Positions 20,811 to 29,364 of a stretch of DNA of 64,000 bases are shown piece after piece. The stretch's first letter is position 1. Each line of letters opens with the position of its first letter. Under the pieces are notes generated by a model. The model saw only the letters and a list, made by a program, of their open reading frames with translations. It did not search any database and had not been told where the DNA came from. The stretch is from Hahellaceae bacterium (lineage in GTDB: Bacteria > Pseudomonadota > Gammaproteobacteria > Pseudomonadales > Oleiphilaceae), in NCBI GenBank assembly GCA_024234575.1, contig JACKOB010000002.1:682001-746000 (forward strand), in the 5' to 3' direction. The translations under genes were made by a program, and so were the position numbers.

Positions 20811-21011
20811 GTGGAGATTTCAAGCATAGCGAATTTCGCTACCCGCCTATCGCAAAACAAGACCAGCGAGGCCGTCGAATTGGCTGTGCTGAAGAAAGCC
20901 ATCGACATACAAGCCGAAGGGGCGCTCGCATTGATCGAAGCGTTGCCACAAGCCACTCCCGGTAGCAATCTGCCAGCAAACCTTGGGCAACATATAGATG
21001 TCGTTGTCTAA
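20811..21011 (+). CDS. YjfB-family small protein (putative motility protein)
   Basis: 66 residues from a GTG at 20811 with TGAGG seven bases upstream. The N-terminal half (SSIANFATRLSQNKTSEAVELAVLKKAID) fits the YjfB family (PF14070), small helical proteins often found near flagellar or chemotaxis genes and of unknown function. It stands alone, 37 bp from the end of the convergent TetR gene. Confidence 0.75.
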   Translation: MEISSIANFATRLSQNKTSEAVELAVLKKAIDIQAEGALALIEALPQATPGSNLPANLGQHIDVVV

Positions 21012-21047
21012 GCACTGAAGTATGTTTTCGCTAATGCGAGTTCTACA

Positions 21048-21746
21048 CTACGCCAATGCCGCTCGCACCAGGTGTTTAATCTGCTGCTGGGCAACAGGCA
21101 CCGGGTCATCGGCTTCGTAGCGATTATCCGCAAGCTCTGCCCCGGAACGGGAAACATAAGGGAAAATACGACTGTGGCTATTCAAAATAATGCCATGCAG
21201 TCCATTGATTAAAAACAGAAATCGATCCTGCAACGACCATTGTACGTAGTCCGCTTTCTCTTGCTCACCAATGGGTCTCGCTCCCAGAGCTGCCGCCAGA
21301 AAGTCACGCAGGCTGTTAATTGCCAACATCGCGGCCTCTAACTCTTCTTTGGCTAACTGTTCCAGCGGCGTGCCGATGTAATCACGAAACACCTTGGGGG
21401 GGCTGGTAACCAGACGGTAAATATCGAGATGCTCACTGGCGAAGTGATAGAACGCTGTTAGCATTTGCTGAAGTCTATCTGCAGGGTCTTTGCTGTCGGG
21501 AGACTCTGTTAGCGCCAGGGCGCTCTCTAGCAAGGTAGCTACCTTGCGAAAAAAATCGATTTCCAGCTCAAGAAAGATGGCGTCTTTACTTGGGAAAAAT
21601 CGATACAACTTGCCAACGGCCATTGAAGAGTCCACCGCCAGTTGCTTCATCGTTAATGCGTCAAAGCCGCCCTTTACAACCAGCCCGGTTGCTTTCTCTA
21701 AAATCAGCGCTCTGGCGGCATCTTCATCGGGTTTAGGTCGTGCCAT
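21048..21746 (-). CDS. TetR-family transcriptional regulator
   Basis: 232 residues with the N-terminal TetR helix-turn-helix (MKQLAVDSSMAVGKLYRFFPSKDAI) and a mainly helical ligand domain. It begins 48 bp after the end of the DUF2505-like gene on the same strand, so the two are likely one operon and the regulator probably controls it. The ligand is unknown. Confidence 0.92.
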   Translation of the reverse strand: MARPKPDEDAARALILEKATGLVVKGGFDALTMKQLAVDSSMAVGKLYRFFPSKDAIFLELEIDFFRKVATLLESALALTESPDSKDPADRLQQMLTAFYHFASEHLDIYRLVTSPPKVFRDYIGTPLEQLAKEELEAAMLAINSLRDFLAAALGARPIGEQEKADYVQWSLQDRFLFLINGLHGIILNSHSRIFPYVSRSGAELADNRYEADDPVPVAQQQIKHLVRAALA

Positions 21747-21794
21747 CGTGTTTTCCCATTATTACTTGGTTTCCTATTCAATGCCGGCCTTTAT

Positions 21795-22313
21795 TTAGGC
21801 TATCGGACATGCGTTACCGCTTTCTTCTGCATGCCGTTGCATAGCCAGAATATCCGCCCGAATTTCTTTTTCAGCGCGTGCGGCAATGAGCGGTTCGACC
21901 AGCCTGGCAAACAATGCCTTAGCACATATCACCTCTGCCGACACTAAAAACGCAACGCCTTGCCCGCTCGGGACCAAATCAATGTTGCCTGTAATCTTCA
22001 CCGGCAAGCCTTCAACATGGTAGCTAAAGTTTGCTTGTGCCTGACCCTCATTTGCTTGGGACCAGTCAATAGCATAGCCCAGTGCTTGCCGCTTCCCCAA
22101 CAATCGCTTCATCATCGAAGGCAAATAGTGCGTATTTAGCACCAGATACAACGTTAAACGAACACGTGGCCCATTCGTATCCAAGGCATCAATCACATAG
22201 CTTTTGATATCACTGTCTCGATATCTCTGCGCATAAAATGACCGCTCGCGATAGCATTGCAACACCTGTTGCGGCGTAGCCCTTATGTGCTCTTTAATTT
22301 CTATATGTATCAA
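21795..22313 (-). CDS. DUF2505-like protein
   Basis: 172 residues. The beta-strand and helix pattern (VEGLPVKITGNIDLVPSGQG, long C-terminal helix beginning near LFARLVEPL) resembles the DUF2505 gene at 15513, with about the same motifs in the same order, though they are clearly diverged. The start is a TTG at 22313 chosen because the N-terminus aligns with the family; no good ribosome-binding site is visible, so it could differ. A short dyad CTATAT-N6-ATATAG covers the start at 22301-22318 and might be the site of the downstream TetR protein. Confidence 0.7.
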   Translation of the reverse strand: MIHIEIKEHIRATPQQVLQCYRERSFYAQRYRDSDIKSYVIDALDTNGPRVRLTLYLVLNTHYLPSMMKRLLGKRQALGYAIDWSQANEGQAQANFSYHVEGLPVKITGNIDLVPSGQGVAFLVSAEVICAKALFARLVEPLIAARAEKEIRADILAMQRHAEESGNACPIA

Positions 22314-22632
22314 TATAGTTAGTCATATAAGTAGGTTGATAAACATGAAAAAGCCAGACTCTACCGCACCCCGCCTCTGTAAAACAAGATCAACACATGG
22401 CCGTTGTTTGCAAGAACAGATGAGTTGTATAGACTGTCGGCTACATTAATGACAGGTTGATAGTCTGGTGTCGGGCAATAGTTATCATCATGGGGGTTTA
22501 AAAGACTCGCTGATCCAATCCGCGCCTAAAATCATCAGCGAAAAAGTGCTTTTTTGCAGAAAAGAATAAATGATCGTTAAAGCAAAATTCAATATCTTGC
22601 GTTGGGAAAGCGAACACAAAAAGGAGCACGAC

Positions 22633-23136
22633 ATGAACTTAAAGGAAAATTGGCAGAAGATTAAGAAAACGCTTGAAAGCGGACAGGCGTCTACGATTTA
22701 TTGCTCAATTGCGACAGTAAATCCTGATGGAACACCACACATCACTCCTGTTGGCACGGTGTTTCTGCGAGAAGATCAGACAGGGTATTTTTTTGATCAC
22801 TACGCTGAAGCATTGGGGCAAAATATCGACCAAAATCCCAATGTTTGTATTATGGCTGTCAATGCAGGTAAGTTGTATTGGTTGCGATCTTTATTCAAGG
22901 GTCGGTTTGTATCACCTCCGGGGGTGCGTTTATATGGCCAAGTTGGCCCGATGAGAAAAGCATCTGCTGAAGAAATTTCAAAAATAGAAAGTCGAGTGAA
23001 GCCCACAAAATGGCTCAAGGGGGCACGCATGCTGTGGACTGACTTTACTCATGTTCGAGACATTGAGTTCAGCGGCTATAAACCAATTACCTATCCCATG
23101 ATGATGGACGGTATGTGGAATGAACGCGCTCGGTAA
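22633..23136 (+). CDS. Pyridoxamine 5'-phosphate oxidase-fold protein
   Basis: 167 residues from the ATG at 22633, which has AAGGAG eight bases upstream; an in-frame ATG at 22570 lacks one. The split-barrel flavin-binding pattern (IYCSIATVNPDGTPHITPVGTVF) is typical of the general FMN-binding family. Most relatives are uncharacterised flavin oxidoreductases or stress proteins; this is not the vitamin B6 enzyme PdxH itself. It stands alone. Confidence 0.85.
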   Translation: MNLKENWQKIKKTLESGQASTIYCSIATVNPDGTPHITPVGTVFLREDQTGYFFDHYAEALGQNIDQNPNVCIMAVNAGKLYWLRSLFKGRFVSPPGVRLYGQVGPMRKASAEEISKIESRVKPTKWLKGARMLWTDFTHVRDIEFSGYKPITYPMMMDGMWNERAR

Positions 23137-23206
23137 CATATATCTGGCACCTCTTATTTTGTCTTAATTTAAAAGGTGCGCGCGGCACACTCTATAAACT
23201 TGTGCA

Positions 23207-23491
23207 TCACGAAGGTTTCAATAGGGTGTGCATTCCCGGTATGAATGCAGCAAGCGTTGCCACAGCAATGAATAACGCCTTACTGTTTTTGTTTGGATAC
23301 AGGTAAGACTCTACAATCCGACGGTAAGCTTTACCTTTTACAAAGGCAAGAAGACAAACAGCGGGCAGAGCGATCCATGCAATCGTAGGACTGAAAAAGG
23401 CGGCGCTCATTGAAAGGGCTATCCTAAAACCCATTTGCCCGTTTACTTCTTTGAATAAGCTGAACAAATACAGCTCACCGACTGGACACAT
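23207..23491 (-). CDS. Small membrane protein, hypothetical
   Basis: 94 residues with two predicted membrane segments (about 24-50 and 73-90) around a positive loop (VKGKAYRRIVESY), and AGGAAAG before the ATG. No family is recognised. It faces the flavin-fold gene tail to tail. Confidence 0.45.
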   Translation of the reverse strand: MCPVGELYLFSLFKEVNGQMGFRIALSMSAAFFSPTIAWIALPAVCLLAFVKGKAYRRIVESYLYPNKNSKALFIAVATLAAFIPGMHTLLKPS

Positions 23492-23604
23492 TAATCTTTC
23501 CTGAAAACAATAAATTAAATATTTAAATCAGTAAGTTAAGGTAATTTGGCGAGAATAATTCTTTTCCCTACCAGCCCTCAACTTCAGCTAAGCTGTGCCA
23601 TCAG

Positions 23605-23663
23605 CGTGTGCCAAATTGACACACGAAAATTGACAAAATCCTAACCTGTATGCCACTATGGCA
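23605..23663. promoter_or_regulatory. Promoter and operator region of the TacA-TacT-like pair
   Basis: Two inverted repeats precede the antitoxin gene: CGTGTG-N9-CACACG at 23605-23625 and TGCCA-CTA-TGGCA at 23651-23663. A TTGACA that could be a -35 element lies between them at 23630-23635. This fits autoregulation by the antitoxin; the assignment is inferred from position. Confidence 0.5.
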
Positions 23664-23697
23664 CCATATTAATAGAGCTAAATATGCAGGTGAAATA

Positions 23698-23991
23698 ATG
23701 GCTTCTACATCAGATCGTAAAGAAACCCGTTTGGTTGCCCGAACTTCCGCAGAGATACAAGAAATCATACAGCGGGCTGCTGATTATTCCGGCGCTACCC
23801 TTTCACAATTCTTAATTGAGTCAGCAATGGAGAAAGCGCATAGCGTGATTGAACGGACCGAGACATTGCACCTCTCGATGGCTGGCGCTGATGCTTTGGT
23901 TGCTGCTTTGGAAAATGCGCCAAAAGCAAACAAAAAACTGCTTAAAGCTGCGCAGCACTACAGAGATACAGTGAATGTCCCTAACCATTGA
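23698..23991 (+). CDS. DUF1778 antitoxin (TacA-like)
   Basis: 97 residues from the ATG at 23698. The N-terminus is a ribbon-helix-helix of the DUF1778 family (ETRLVARTSAEIQEIIQRAA...) and the C-terminal part wraps the toxin in characterised TacA proteins. It neutralises the acetyltransferase encoded next and, with it, represses the operon. The toxin gene overlaps its last 17 bases. A longer reading from 23650 is unlikely because the repeats lie there. Confidence 0.9.
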   Translation: MASTSDRKETRLVARTSAEIQEIIQRAADYSGATLSQFLIESAMEKAHSVIERTETLHLSMAGADALVAALENAPKANKKLLKAAQHYRDTVNVPNH

Positions 23992-24490
23992 AGAACTAAC
24001 CCTGCAACATAATCGTAAAGCGTTCGATTGCGGCATCACTGAATTAAATCAATTCTTACAACAACAGGCTCGGCAGAAAAACACAAAGCACATCTGTAAA
24101 ACCTATGTGGCTTGCCAGGATTCTGCCCCCACGCTGATCGTTGGCTATCACACTCTCACTGGGTATTCAGTCACAATGCCGCCTGCTCACAAGGACTATA
24201 ACAAATACCCTCACCCGCTCGGTGCTGTAAAACTGGCTCGTCTTGCCGTAGATAGTTCGCAACAAGGACAGGGCTTAGGTGAACGGTTATTGATTGATGC
24301 CATATATCGAACCCTGTTGGTAGCACAACAAATCTCTGCTATTGGACTGTTTGTCGATCCTATGATCCCAGCCGTCGTTCCTTTTTATCAGCAGTATGGC
24401 TTTCTACCGGCTGATCCAGGCGATGATTCACGCCTTGAAATGTGGCTCCCCATTAATACCTGTATAGAGATTGCCGAAGCCTTAAAGTAA
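23975..24490 (+). CDS. GNAT-family toxin (TacT-like, aminoacyl-tRNA acetylating)
   Basis: 171 residues. The acetyl-CoA-binding motif appears as SSQQGQGLGERLL, with the family-specific start FDCGITELNQFL and the active-site region around FYQQYGF. TacT-type toxins block translation by acetylating the amino group of charged tRNA. It overlaps the DUF1778 gene, so the pair is translationally coupled. Both members look intact, so this is a likely working toxin-antitoxin unit. Which tRNA is hit cannot be told. Confidence 0.9.
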   Translation: MSLTIEELTLQHNRKAFDCGITELNQFLQQQARQKNTKHICKTYVACQDSAPTLIVGYHTLTGYSVTMPPAHKDYNKYPHPLGAVKLARLAVDSSQQGQGLGERLLIDAIYRTLLVAQQISAIGLFVDPMIPAVVPFYQQYGFLPADPGDDSRLEMWLPINTCIEIAEALK

Positions 24491-24492
24491 TG

Positions 24493-24527
24493 AATGGGGT
24501 CAGATTGAACTATTTGTGATCAATCAG
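24493..24527 (+). repeat. Dispersed 35-bp repeat (copy 2)
   Basis: Begins AATGGGGTC and ends TGATCAATCAG; 30 of 35 positions match the reverse strand of 3208-3242. It starts within 3 bases of the TacT-like stop codon. Confidence 0.6.
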
Positions 24528-24586
24528 AAAAGCTCTTAGATTTTGTGACATGGCTGTTTGCCTGTCTTGATGCAAAAAGGTGATGC

Positions 24587-24658
24587 AAAAAGGTGCCAGA
24601 TCTATTTTCTATCAATAATTAGCTGTAAAAAGCACGAAACTAGATCTAACACCTTTTT
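24587..24658. repeat. Large imperfect inverted repeat, REP-like
   Basis: AAAAAGGTGCCAGATCTA on the left pairs with TAGATCTAACACCTTTTT on the right (16 of 18 positions) across a 36-bp AT-rich spacer. A sequence like one arm, TATCTGGCACCTCTT, occurs at 23141-23155. It might be a terminator for the TacT gene, but form and AGGTG...AGATCT core are like palindromic repeats mobilised by RAYT transposases. Confidence 0.5.
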
Positions 24659-24873
24659 TATTCAGCCCCAACCATTTTAGTGACAATAGCATAGTCAGGA
24701 TTCTTGCAAAGTAAGGGGGCGGTCTAAACTGAGCACCGCTTCAGGCAAAACGCGCCGCAACGGCTGAGTGGTCTTTTGGTCGTAATGGCGTAATTAATAG
24801 CCTTACGAAGTTTCTCATATTATTCTGGTGTCATTTATACCGAGGTTTCATTAGTAAGGTGCTTAAGCTGTAG
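24659..24873. other. Non-coding stretch before the BrnT remnant
   Basis: About 215 bp with no supportable gene, RNA or repeat. All frames carry stops and the expected BrnT N-terminus cannot be found here, which suggests that this sequence replaced it. Confidence 0.4.
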
Positions 24874-25083
24874 ATCGATGCCGTAAGTGATCTGGAAAAA
24901 AAACAAGGTGATTATTCAAAAGATGCCGAAGACCGCTGGGTTACGTTGGGTCAAATCGGAGGGCAACATTATTTGGTTGTGGTGCACACTTTTTGCAACG
25001 CCAATGAAGATGTCATGACCATCCGCTTGATCTCAGCGCGACCAGCGACGAAACACGAGATTCGGCAATACGAACAAGGGTGA
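24874..25083 (+). pseudogene. brnT: BrnT toxin remnant lacking the N-terminus
   Basis: Sixty-nine codons open after an in-frame TAG at 24871 read as the C-terminal two thirds of a BrnT-type RNase toxin: EDRWVTLGQIGGQHYLVVVHT, then IRLISARPATKHEIRQYEQG. The usual N-terminal part (FEWD...K...N..KHG.SF) is absent and upstream sequence has no start codon with a ribosome-binding site. The stop codon overlaps the BrnA GTG by the classic GTGA arrangement. I read this as an inactivated toxin beside an intact antitoxin. Confidence 0.7.
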
Positions 25084-25289
25084 CCTATATGCGTGACGAG
25101 TATGATTTTTCAAAAGGCGAACGCGGTAAGTTTTTTAATCCAAACGCGAAAAAGAATTTGCCTGTTTACCTGGAAGCTGAAGTGCTGGACTATTTTTCTG
25201 AGAAGGCCAAAGCCAAAGGTGTCGAGCTAAATACCATGGTCAATGAACTATTGAAGAAAGACATCGCCTTGATTGAAGGGGTTAAGTGA
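25080..25289 (+). CDS. brnA: BrnA-family antitoxin
   Basis: 69 residues from a GTG that overlaps the stop of the BrnT remnant, or 66 from an ATG at 25089. The C-terminal ribbon-helix-helix (NLPVYLEAEVLDYFSEKAKAK then VNELLKKD) and the N-terminal toxin-binding segment DEYDFSKGERGKF match BrnA. With BrnT broken, it is probably an orphan antitoxin that may still act as a repressor or protect against another BrnT. Confidence 0.8.
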   Translation: MTYMRDEYDFSKGERGKFFNPNAKKNLPVYLEAEVLDYFSEKAKAKGVELNTMVNELLKKDIALIEGVK

Positions 25290-25375
25290 CAGGCAGGTCT
25301 GTTGTAAAGTTATAAATAAGCAGTAATGCTCTTACTTCATTGAGTTTCGCTTTGCTGCTCTATTGCTGTAATTAT

Positions 25376-26509
25376 TTAGTCGCGAGGTACAATACGTAAA
25401 ATCTTACCGCTATCCGTCGAGAGATAGAGCCAGCCTTGTTTGCTTTCTTCAATACTACGAATACGTTCACCCAGCGCATCCAAAAGCCGTTCTTCTTTTA
25501 GCGCTTTGCCAGAAGCGTCGAGTTTTATGCGGTTAAGATGCGTTAGCACCAGCGCCCCGGCAAACAAATCTCCGCGCCATTGGGGGAAGGCATTACCCTG
25601 ATAGACGTGCAAGCTGCTTGGTGCAATAGAGGGTACGTAGTACTTAAAAGGTTGCTCCATGCCCTTTTTTTCGGTGCCTTCCCCCACATCCAATGGCCCC
25701 CAGTATTCTTTGCCATAAGAGATAACAGGCCAACCATAGTTGCGCCCTGGCCTAATGATATTGATTTCATCGCCGCCACGGGGGCCATGTTCAATCTCCC
25801 AAAGTATCTGCCGGGAGTGATCAAAAACAAGACCTTGTGGGTTGCGATGACCGTAACTCCAGATTTCGGGCAATGCATCATCGCGCCCTGTAAAGGGATT
25901 ATCTGTTGGCACACTGCCATCCAGATTAAGTCGCATAATTGTACCAGCGTGACTACGCAAGTCCTGAGCGTTTGGCCTGTCGCCTCTATCCCCCACCCCA
26001 AAGAAAACATGTCCGTCTCGATCGAACGCAACTCTACTGCCAAAATGCTTCGTGGCAGTGCTTGCTGGCTTGGTGACCAACAAGTCTTGCCAGCCAACCA
26101 GCGCCTGTTTAACCAGTTGAGCTCTTGCCAGTGTCGTCGCGGCGCCCTCTTTCTGCGGCTTGCTATAGGTGAAATATAACCAGCGATCAGTTTCATAATT
26201 GGGCGATACTTTCACATCAAGTAGGCCACCTTGGCCTTTAGCGAAGACTTGCGGTGCACCAGCAATAGCGCTTAGGTTTTTCGTTTCGACGTTCAAGAGC
26301 TTTACTGTCCCCTGACGCTCGGTAATCAGCAGATTTTCAGGAGAAATAAACGTCATACCCCAGGGTATACGGAGGCCGTCTGCCACCATCTCTACTTCAT
26401 ATGGCATATCATCGCTGCTGCCCTTCAACACACCCTTGGCCTCGGCACCTGCAGAGAGCGTCACGAAAAAGATGACCATCAGTAAGTTCAATTTAATTAT
26501 CGCTCGCAT
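25376..26509 (-). CDS. PQQ-dependent aldose sugar dehydrogenase (YliI type)
   Basis: 377 residues with a signal peptide ending near AGAEA. The beta-propeller repeats of the soluble glucose/aldose dehydrogenase family are plain (MTFISPENLLITERQG, ARVAFDRDGHVFFGVGDRG, GRNYGWPVISYGKEYWG, IRSIEESKQGWLYLSTDSG). Such enzymes oxidise aldose sugars in the periplasm with pyrroloquinoline quinone; PQQ synthesis genes are not in the window. It is monocistronic. Confidence 0.92.
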   Translation of the reverse strand: MRAIIKLNLLMVIFFVTLSAGAEAKGVLKGSSDDMPYEVEMVADGLRIPWGMTFISPENLLITERQGTVKLLNVETKNLSAIAGAPQVFAKGQGGLLDVKVSPNYETDRWLYFTYSKPQKEGAATTLARAQLVKQALVGWQDLLVTKPASTATKHFGSRVAFDRDGHVFFGVGDRGDRPNAQDLRSHAGTIMRLNLDGSVPTDNPFTGRDDALPEIWSYGHRNPQGLVFDHSRQILWEIEHGPRGGDEINIIRPGRNYGWPVISYGKEYWGPLDVGEGTEKKGMEQPFKYYVPSIAPSSLHVYQGNAFPQWRGDLFAGALVLTHLNRIKLDASGKALKEERLLDALGERIRSIEESKQGWLYLSTDSGKILRIVPRD

Positions 26510-27102
26510 ACGGACCTCACTAACTCAAGCATTCTTGATGGGAAAAATAATAACGTAGAAGCATCATGCAATAAAACACGGCGCCGATGATCGATATAGA
26601 AACACTGAAGAAGATAACCTTACTGACAAAGTCTGGCCACAGCATGGATTTAATTACTGATCAAGTAGGGTTATTTAGTGCCAGTGCCTTCCAAGGAGTT
26701 TTTTGTTTTTTCTATTTAGAAAAGTATGAATGGCAGATCTGGCGCACCATTCTGTGGGAATTAAAAGCTGTGCGCACCGCAAACAGTTCGACTTGTTCAT
26801 TTATTTATGACCGAGAATGCACTGCGTAAGAACACGAAACTAATCGAGTGCCTGCTAGTGTCATTAAATGAGTCATGCCGAGCATGCGAGATACAAGAGA
26901 AAGTTTTAAAGATGAGGCGGGAGAAGGCTAAACCAAGTAAGCCACGATGCTTAAACTAGAGCAGTTTCTTTAATTGCTGGAAAACCAGAGTTGACCCAAA
27001 CGCACGATAATTTACGTTTTGACACCCAGGTGAAGCATGACAAGCCGCACTCTGGGTACTTCTATCAGTTACTCAATATAATCTTAAATACCTAAGACCA
27101 TA
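26510..27102. other. Non-coding region, possibly one short reading frame
   Basis: About 590 bp. The only open frame is one of 80 codons on the forward strand at 26587-26829 (MIDIETLKKITLLTKSGHSM...), without a clear ribosome-binding site or any family likeness; I do not support it as a gene. No repeat or RNA gene was recognised. Confidence 0.4.
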
Positions 27103-27531
27103 TCAGGCGCTTTTTTGTTCAGCCATTTTCGCAAAAAGTGCAGCTTGCTTATCCAAAAAGTTTTCTATTCGCAAAATGTTCATGGCAACAGCGCCAGTTG
27201 GGTTTTTCGTGATTTTTTTATCAAACTCTAACCCATATTCGTAAAAGCCAACCAATTTGGTGATACGTACGACACGAGCAGATATTTGCTCGACTTCAAT
27301 ATTGCCCATATCCATTTCGAGATTGAGGGAGAGGGTTAGTGTGTCATCGACTTTAAACTCGCGATTCGTTTTTATACACATGCCAAAAAATGAAAAGTCT
27401 TTCGCTCTCGCATCTTCCCAAATGTCATTAAGAAAACCTTTGGAAATACGAATGGATGACTTGAGATTTGCTGTTGGCATCCGCTTTCGCGCGCGTAACT
27501 CTTTAATCAAGGTGAAATCCTCCCGGTTCAA
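27103..27531 (-). CDS. PilZ-domain protein
   Basis: 142 residues. The c-di-GMP-binding half-motifs can be seen as ARKRMP (RxxxR-like) near residue 14 and DFSFFGMCI (D/NxSxxG) near residue 44, and the following beta-strands suit the PilZ barrel. A second-messenger receptor would fit the two c-di-GMP enzymes in this window, though they are 14 kb away. Partner proteins are unknown. Confidence 0.75.
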   Translation of the reverse strand: MNREDFTLIKELRARKRMPTANLKSSIRISKGFLNDIWEDARAKDFSFFGMCIKTNREFKVDDTLTLSLNLEMDMGNIEVEQISARVVRITKLVGFYEYGLEFDKKITKNPTGAVAMNILRIENFLDKQAALFAKMAEQKSA

Positions 27532-27916
27532 TATGCTGACTAGGTTAGACTAAAGTGCAAAAAATTTCTGTTTTGTAGTTAGCGTTTTCGAGAAATGGCA
27601 GCAGCAGAGCGGTTTATTCCCTACCTTTTTTCTTAAAATGAGCGATATGTCATAAAATTATGGTGCGCACGTGCGCACATATGAATGCTTGCCCCTTACA
27701 ATTTCCGCTTACATTTGGCGTTATTAATAATAGTTAGAACCACTCCTCAATAGCGCCCCTATAAATGGCAAATGTCTCACAACAATTTAAGACAATAGCC
27801 GTTTTTTTCATGGCTATATATGGCCACAATACGCGCTTAAATATCTGGCTGGCAAAATTATACAGATAGTTTTACAGACAACTTTTGCACGGATGCAAAA
27901 AAATTAGGCTGCAAGG
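27532..27916. promoter_or_regulatory. Divergent intergenic region with a 16-bp perfect palindrome
   Basis: 385 bp between the PilZ gene and the caspase-like gene. At 27663-27678 the sequence is GTGCGCAC repeated twice, at once a perfect 16-bp palindrome and a tandem repeat; it is a candidate operator. The rest is AT-rich and otherwise featureless. Confidence 0.5.
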
Positions 27917-29329
27917 ATGCAACGAAGACAATCATTCGCCAAGGCAGGCGGCAAAAGATGCTGCACGCTTTCATTTTTTGGCTTACTCATAAGAGGCCTT
28001 GCGCAAACAAGCCCATGCCTGCTGGTGTTGATGCTATGCATGGTATCAAGCCCCCGGTCAGTGAGTGGCGCCATACTTTTTCTGGATTTTAATCAGAACA
28101 ATTCTTCTATTGCAGCGGTCGAGAAAGCTGCAGGTGAACTAAGCGAAGACTTACTCGTCTACCCGAACGATCAGTTTATGACGCTCTCACGGGACAATGC
28201 GGCGGCTATTATTAAAGACATCAGCGAGCGACTTTCTGAAAACAATGACAAATTAACAACGGTTGTCTTTTCCGGGCACTCTGGCAATTTTGTTTTCTCG
28301 GGGGTAAATGGCGAGTTAAACGTGGTGCAGGATTTGCGCTCCGCGGAATATCAATCTCTTTTTAGCTCGGTAAAAAAATTGATCTTGCGCGGCTGCTATA
28401 CCTCCACACTTGCGAATGTATTAGGTGAAAGCGGATGGCGAAGCATCTTCCCTAATGTTGCGTATATTGCAGGCTATCAAGGTAAAGCCTGGAGCAGCGA
28501 AACACCCCAAAGCCAGTCGTTTATGTACGAAGCGTTAGCAAAAAGTGCGGACTTTTTGTCTGCCACCAGCAATGATGAAAGAGTTGATATATTCCAAAGT
28601 TTTACTCACTACCAACTGTCTGAACTGGGCATTTGGTTTAAGCACAATCTCGACAATGAGTACTACCTCACCACACAAAGCGTTTTAAACGGCAATGTAT
28701 CTCTGGATCTGGCCGCAGAAGCCCTATCTTGCGCCGCATTGGATGCGAAAAGAGACAAGCACCAACAGCTTGTAAGGCGCTACTTTATAGCAGAGAGCGG
28801 CTATGAAAATCCACCGGCTAACACCCATCATTCTGCTCTACGATCGGCTTATACATTCTTCCAAAAAAACAATCACTGCACTGACCTTGGCATATGGCCC
28901 TACGCGAAAGTTACAGATCCATTGATTATTCAGCCGTTGATTTTCTACAAAAACGTACAATCAAACTTCGCCGTACACGTTGGATTTTCAGCGTTTGAAA
29001 TGCTGTCTCAGGAGCTGGTATCGGCATCTCGCGAGCAAATTGACATACCAGCGCTGGCCAACAGCAGCCGCTCAGAGCTATTGCAAACCGTGAAGCAGTT
29101 ATCGGCGATGAATACAGACTATGCCATCGAGTTTGACGCAACCAAACGGCACGCTCTTGAGCACTATTTAAATGCATTGCAAAAAAGCCTGGTAGAACTT
29201 ACGCCTTCTGTTATTCCACAACGTTGGATGACAGAGCCCTATTCACCTGTGGGATCGGTTTTCTTAAGCCCTTACAGACAAAGACTGCAGCCAGCGGTTA
29301 TCAATCTGTTCTCGCTGTCTGGCCGTTAA
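27917..29329 (+). CDS. Putative secreted caspase-like (clan CD) cysteine peptidase
   Basis: 470 residues. A long, basic N-terminus leads to a hydrophobic segment (about 33-50) resembling a signal peptide. Then TVVFSGHSGNFVF (His121) and KKLILRGCYTST (Cys160) occur as beta-strand-then-catalytic-residue pairs, the arrangement seen in caspases, gingipains and CHAT peptidases (strand-GHsG and strand-gCyt/s). The C-terminal 250 residues are helical and match nothing I know. No immunity-like or secretion genes are next to it. The reading as a peptidase rests only on the two motifs. Confidence 0.55.
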   Translation: MQRRQSFAKAGGKRCCTLSFFGLLIRGLAQTSPCLLVLMLCMVSSPRSVSGAILFLDFNQNNSSIAAVEKAAGELSEDLLVYPNDQFMTLSRDNAAAIIKDISERLSENNDKLTTVVFSGHSGNFVFSGVNGELNVVQDLRSAEYQSLFSSVKKLILRGCYTSTLANVLGESGWRSIFPNVAYIAGYQGKAWSSETPQSQSFMYEALAKSADFLSATSNDERVDIFQSFTHYQLSELGIWFKHNLDNEYYLTTQSVLNGNVSLDLAAEALSCAALDAKRDKHQQLVRRYFIAESGYENPPANTHHSALRSAYTFFQKNNHCTDLGIWPYAKVTDPLIIQPLIFYKNVQSNFAVHVGFSAFEMLSQELVSASREQIDIPALANSSRSELLQTVKQLSAMNTDYAIEFDATKRHALEHYLNALQKSLVELTPSVIPQRWMTEPYSPVGSVFLSPYRQRLQPAVINLFSLSGR

Positions 29330-29364
29330 AAAACCTCTTGGGCTATGCCAAACATCGCCTGAAC

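Noticed and set aside
25580..26179. A 199-codon frame on the forward strand within the sugar dehydrogenase, and a 217-codon frame in another reverse frame
   Set aside because: The sugar dehydrogenase has clear motifs across the entire interval; these others have no start signals or family features.
26587..26829. An 80-codon frame as a gene
   Set aside because: No ribosome-binding site, no family likeness and no neighbours to support it.
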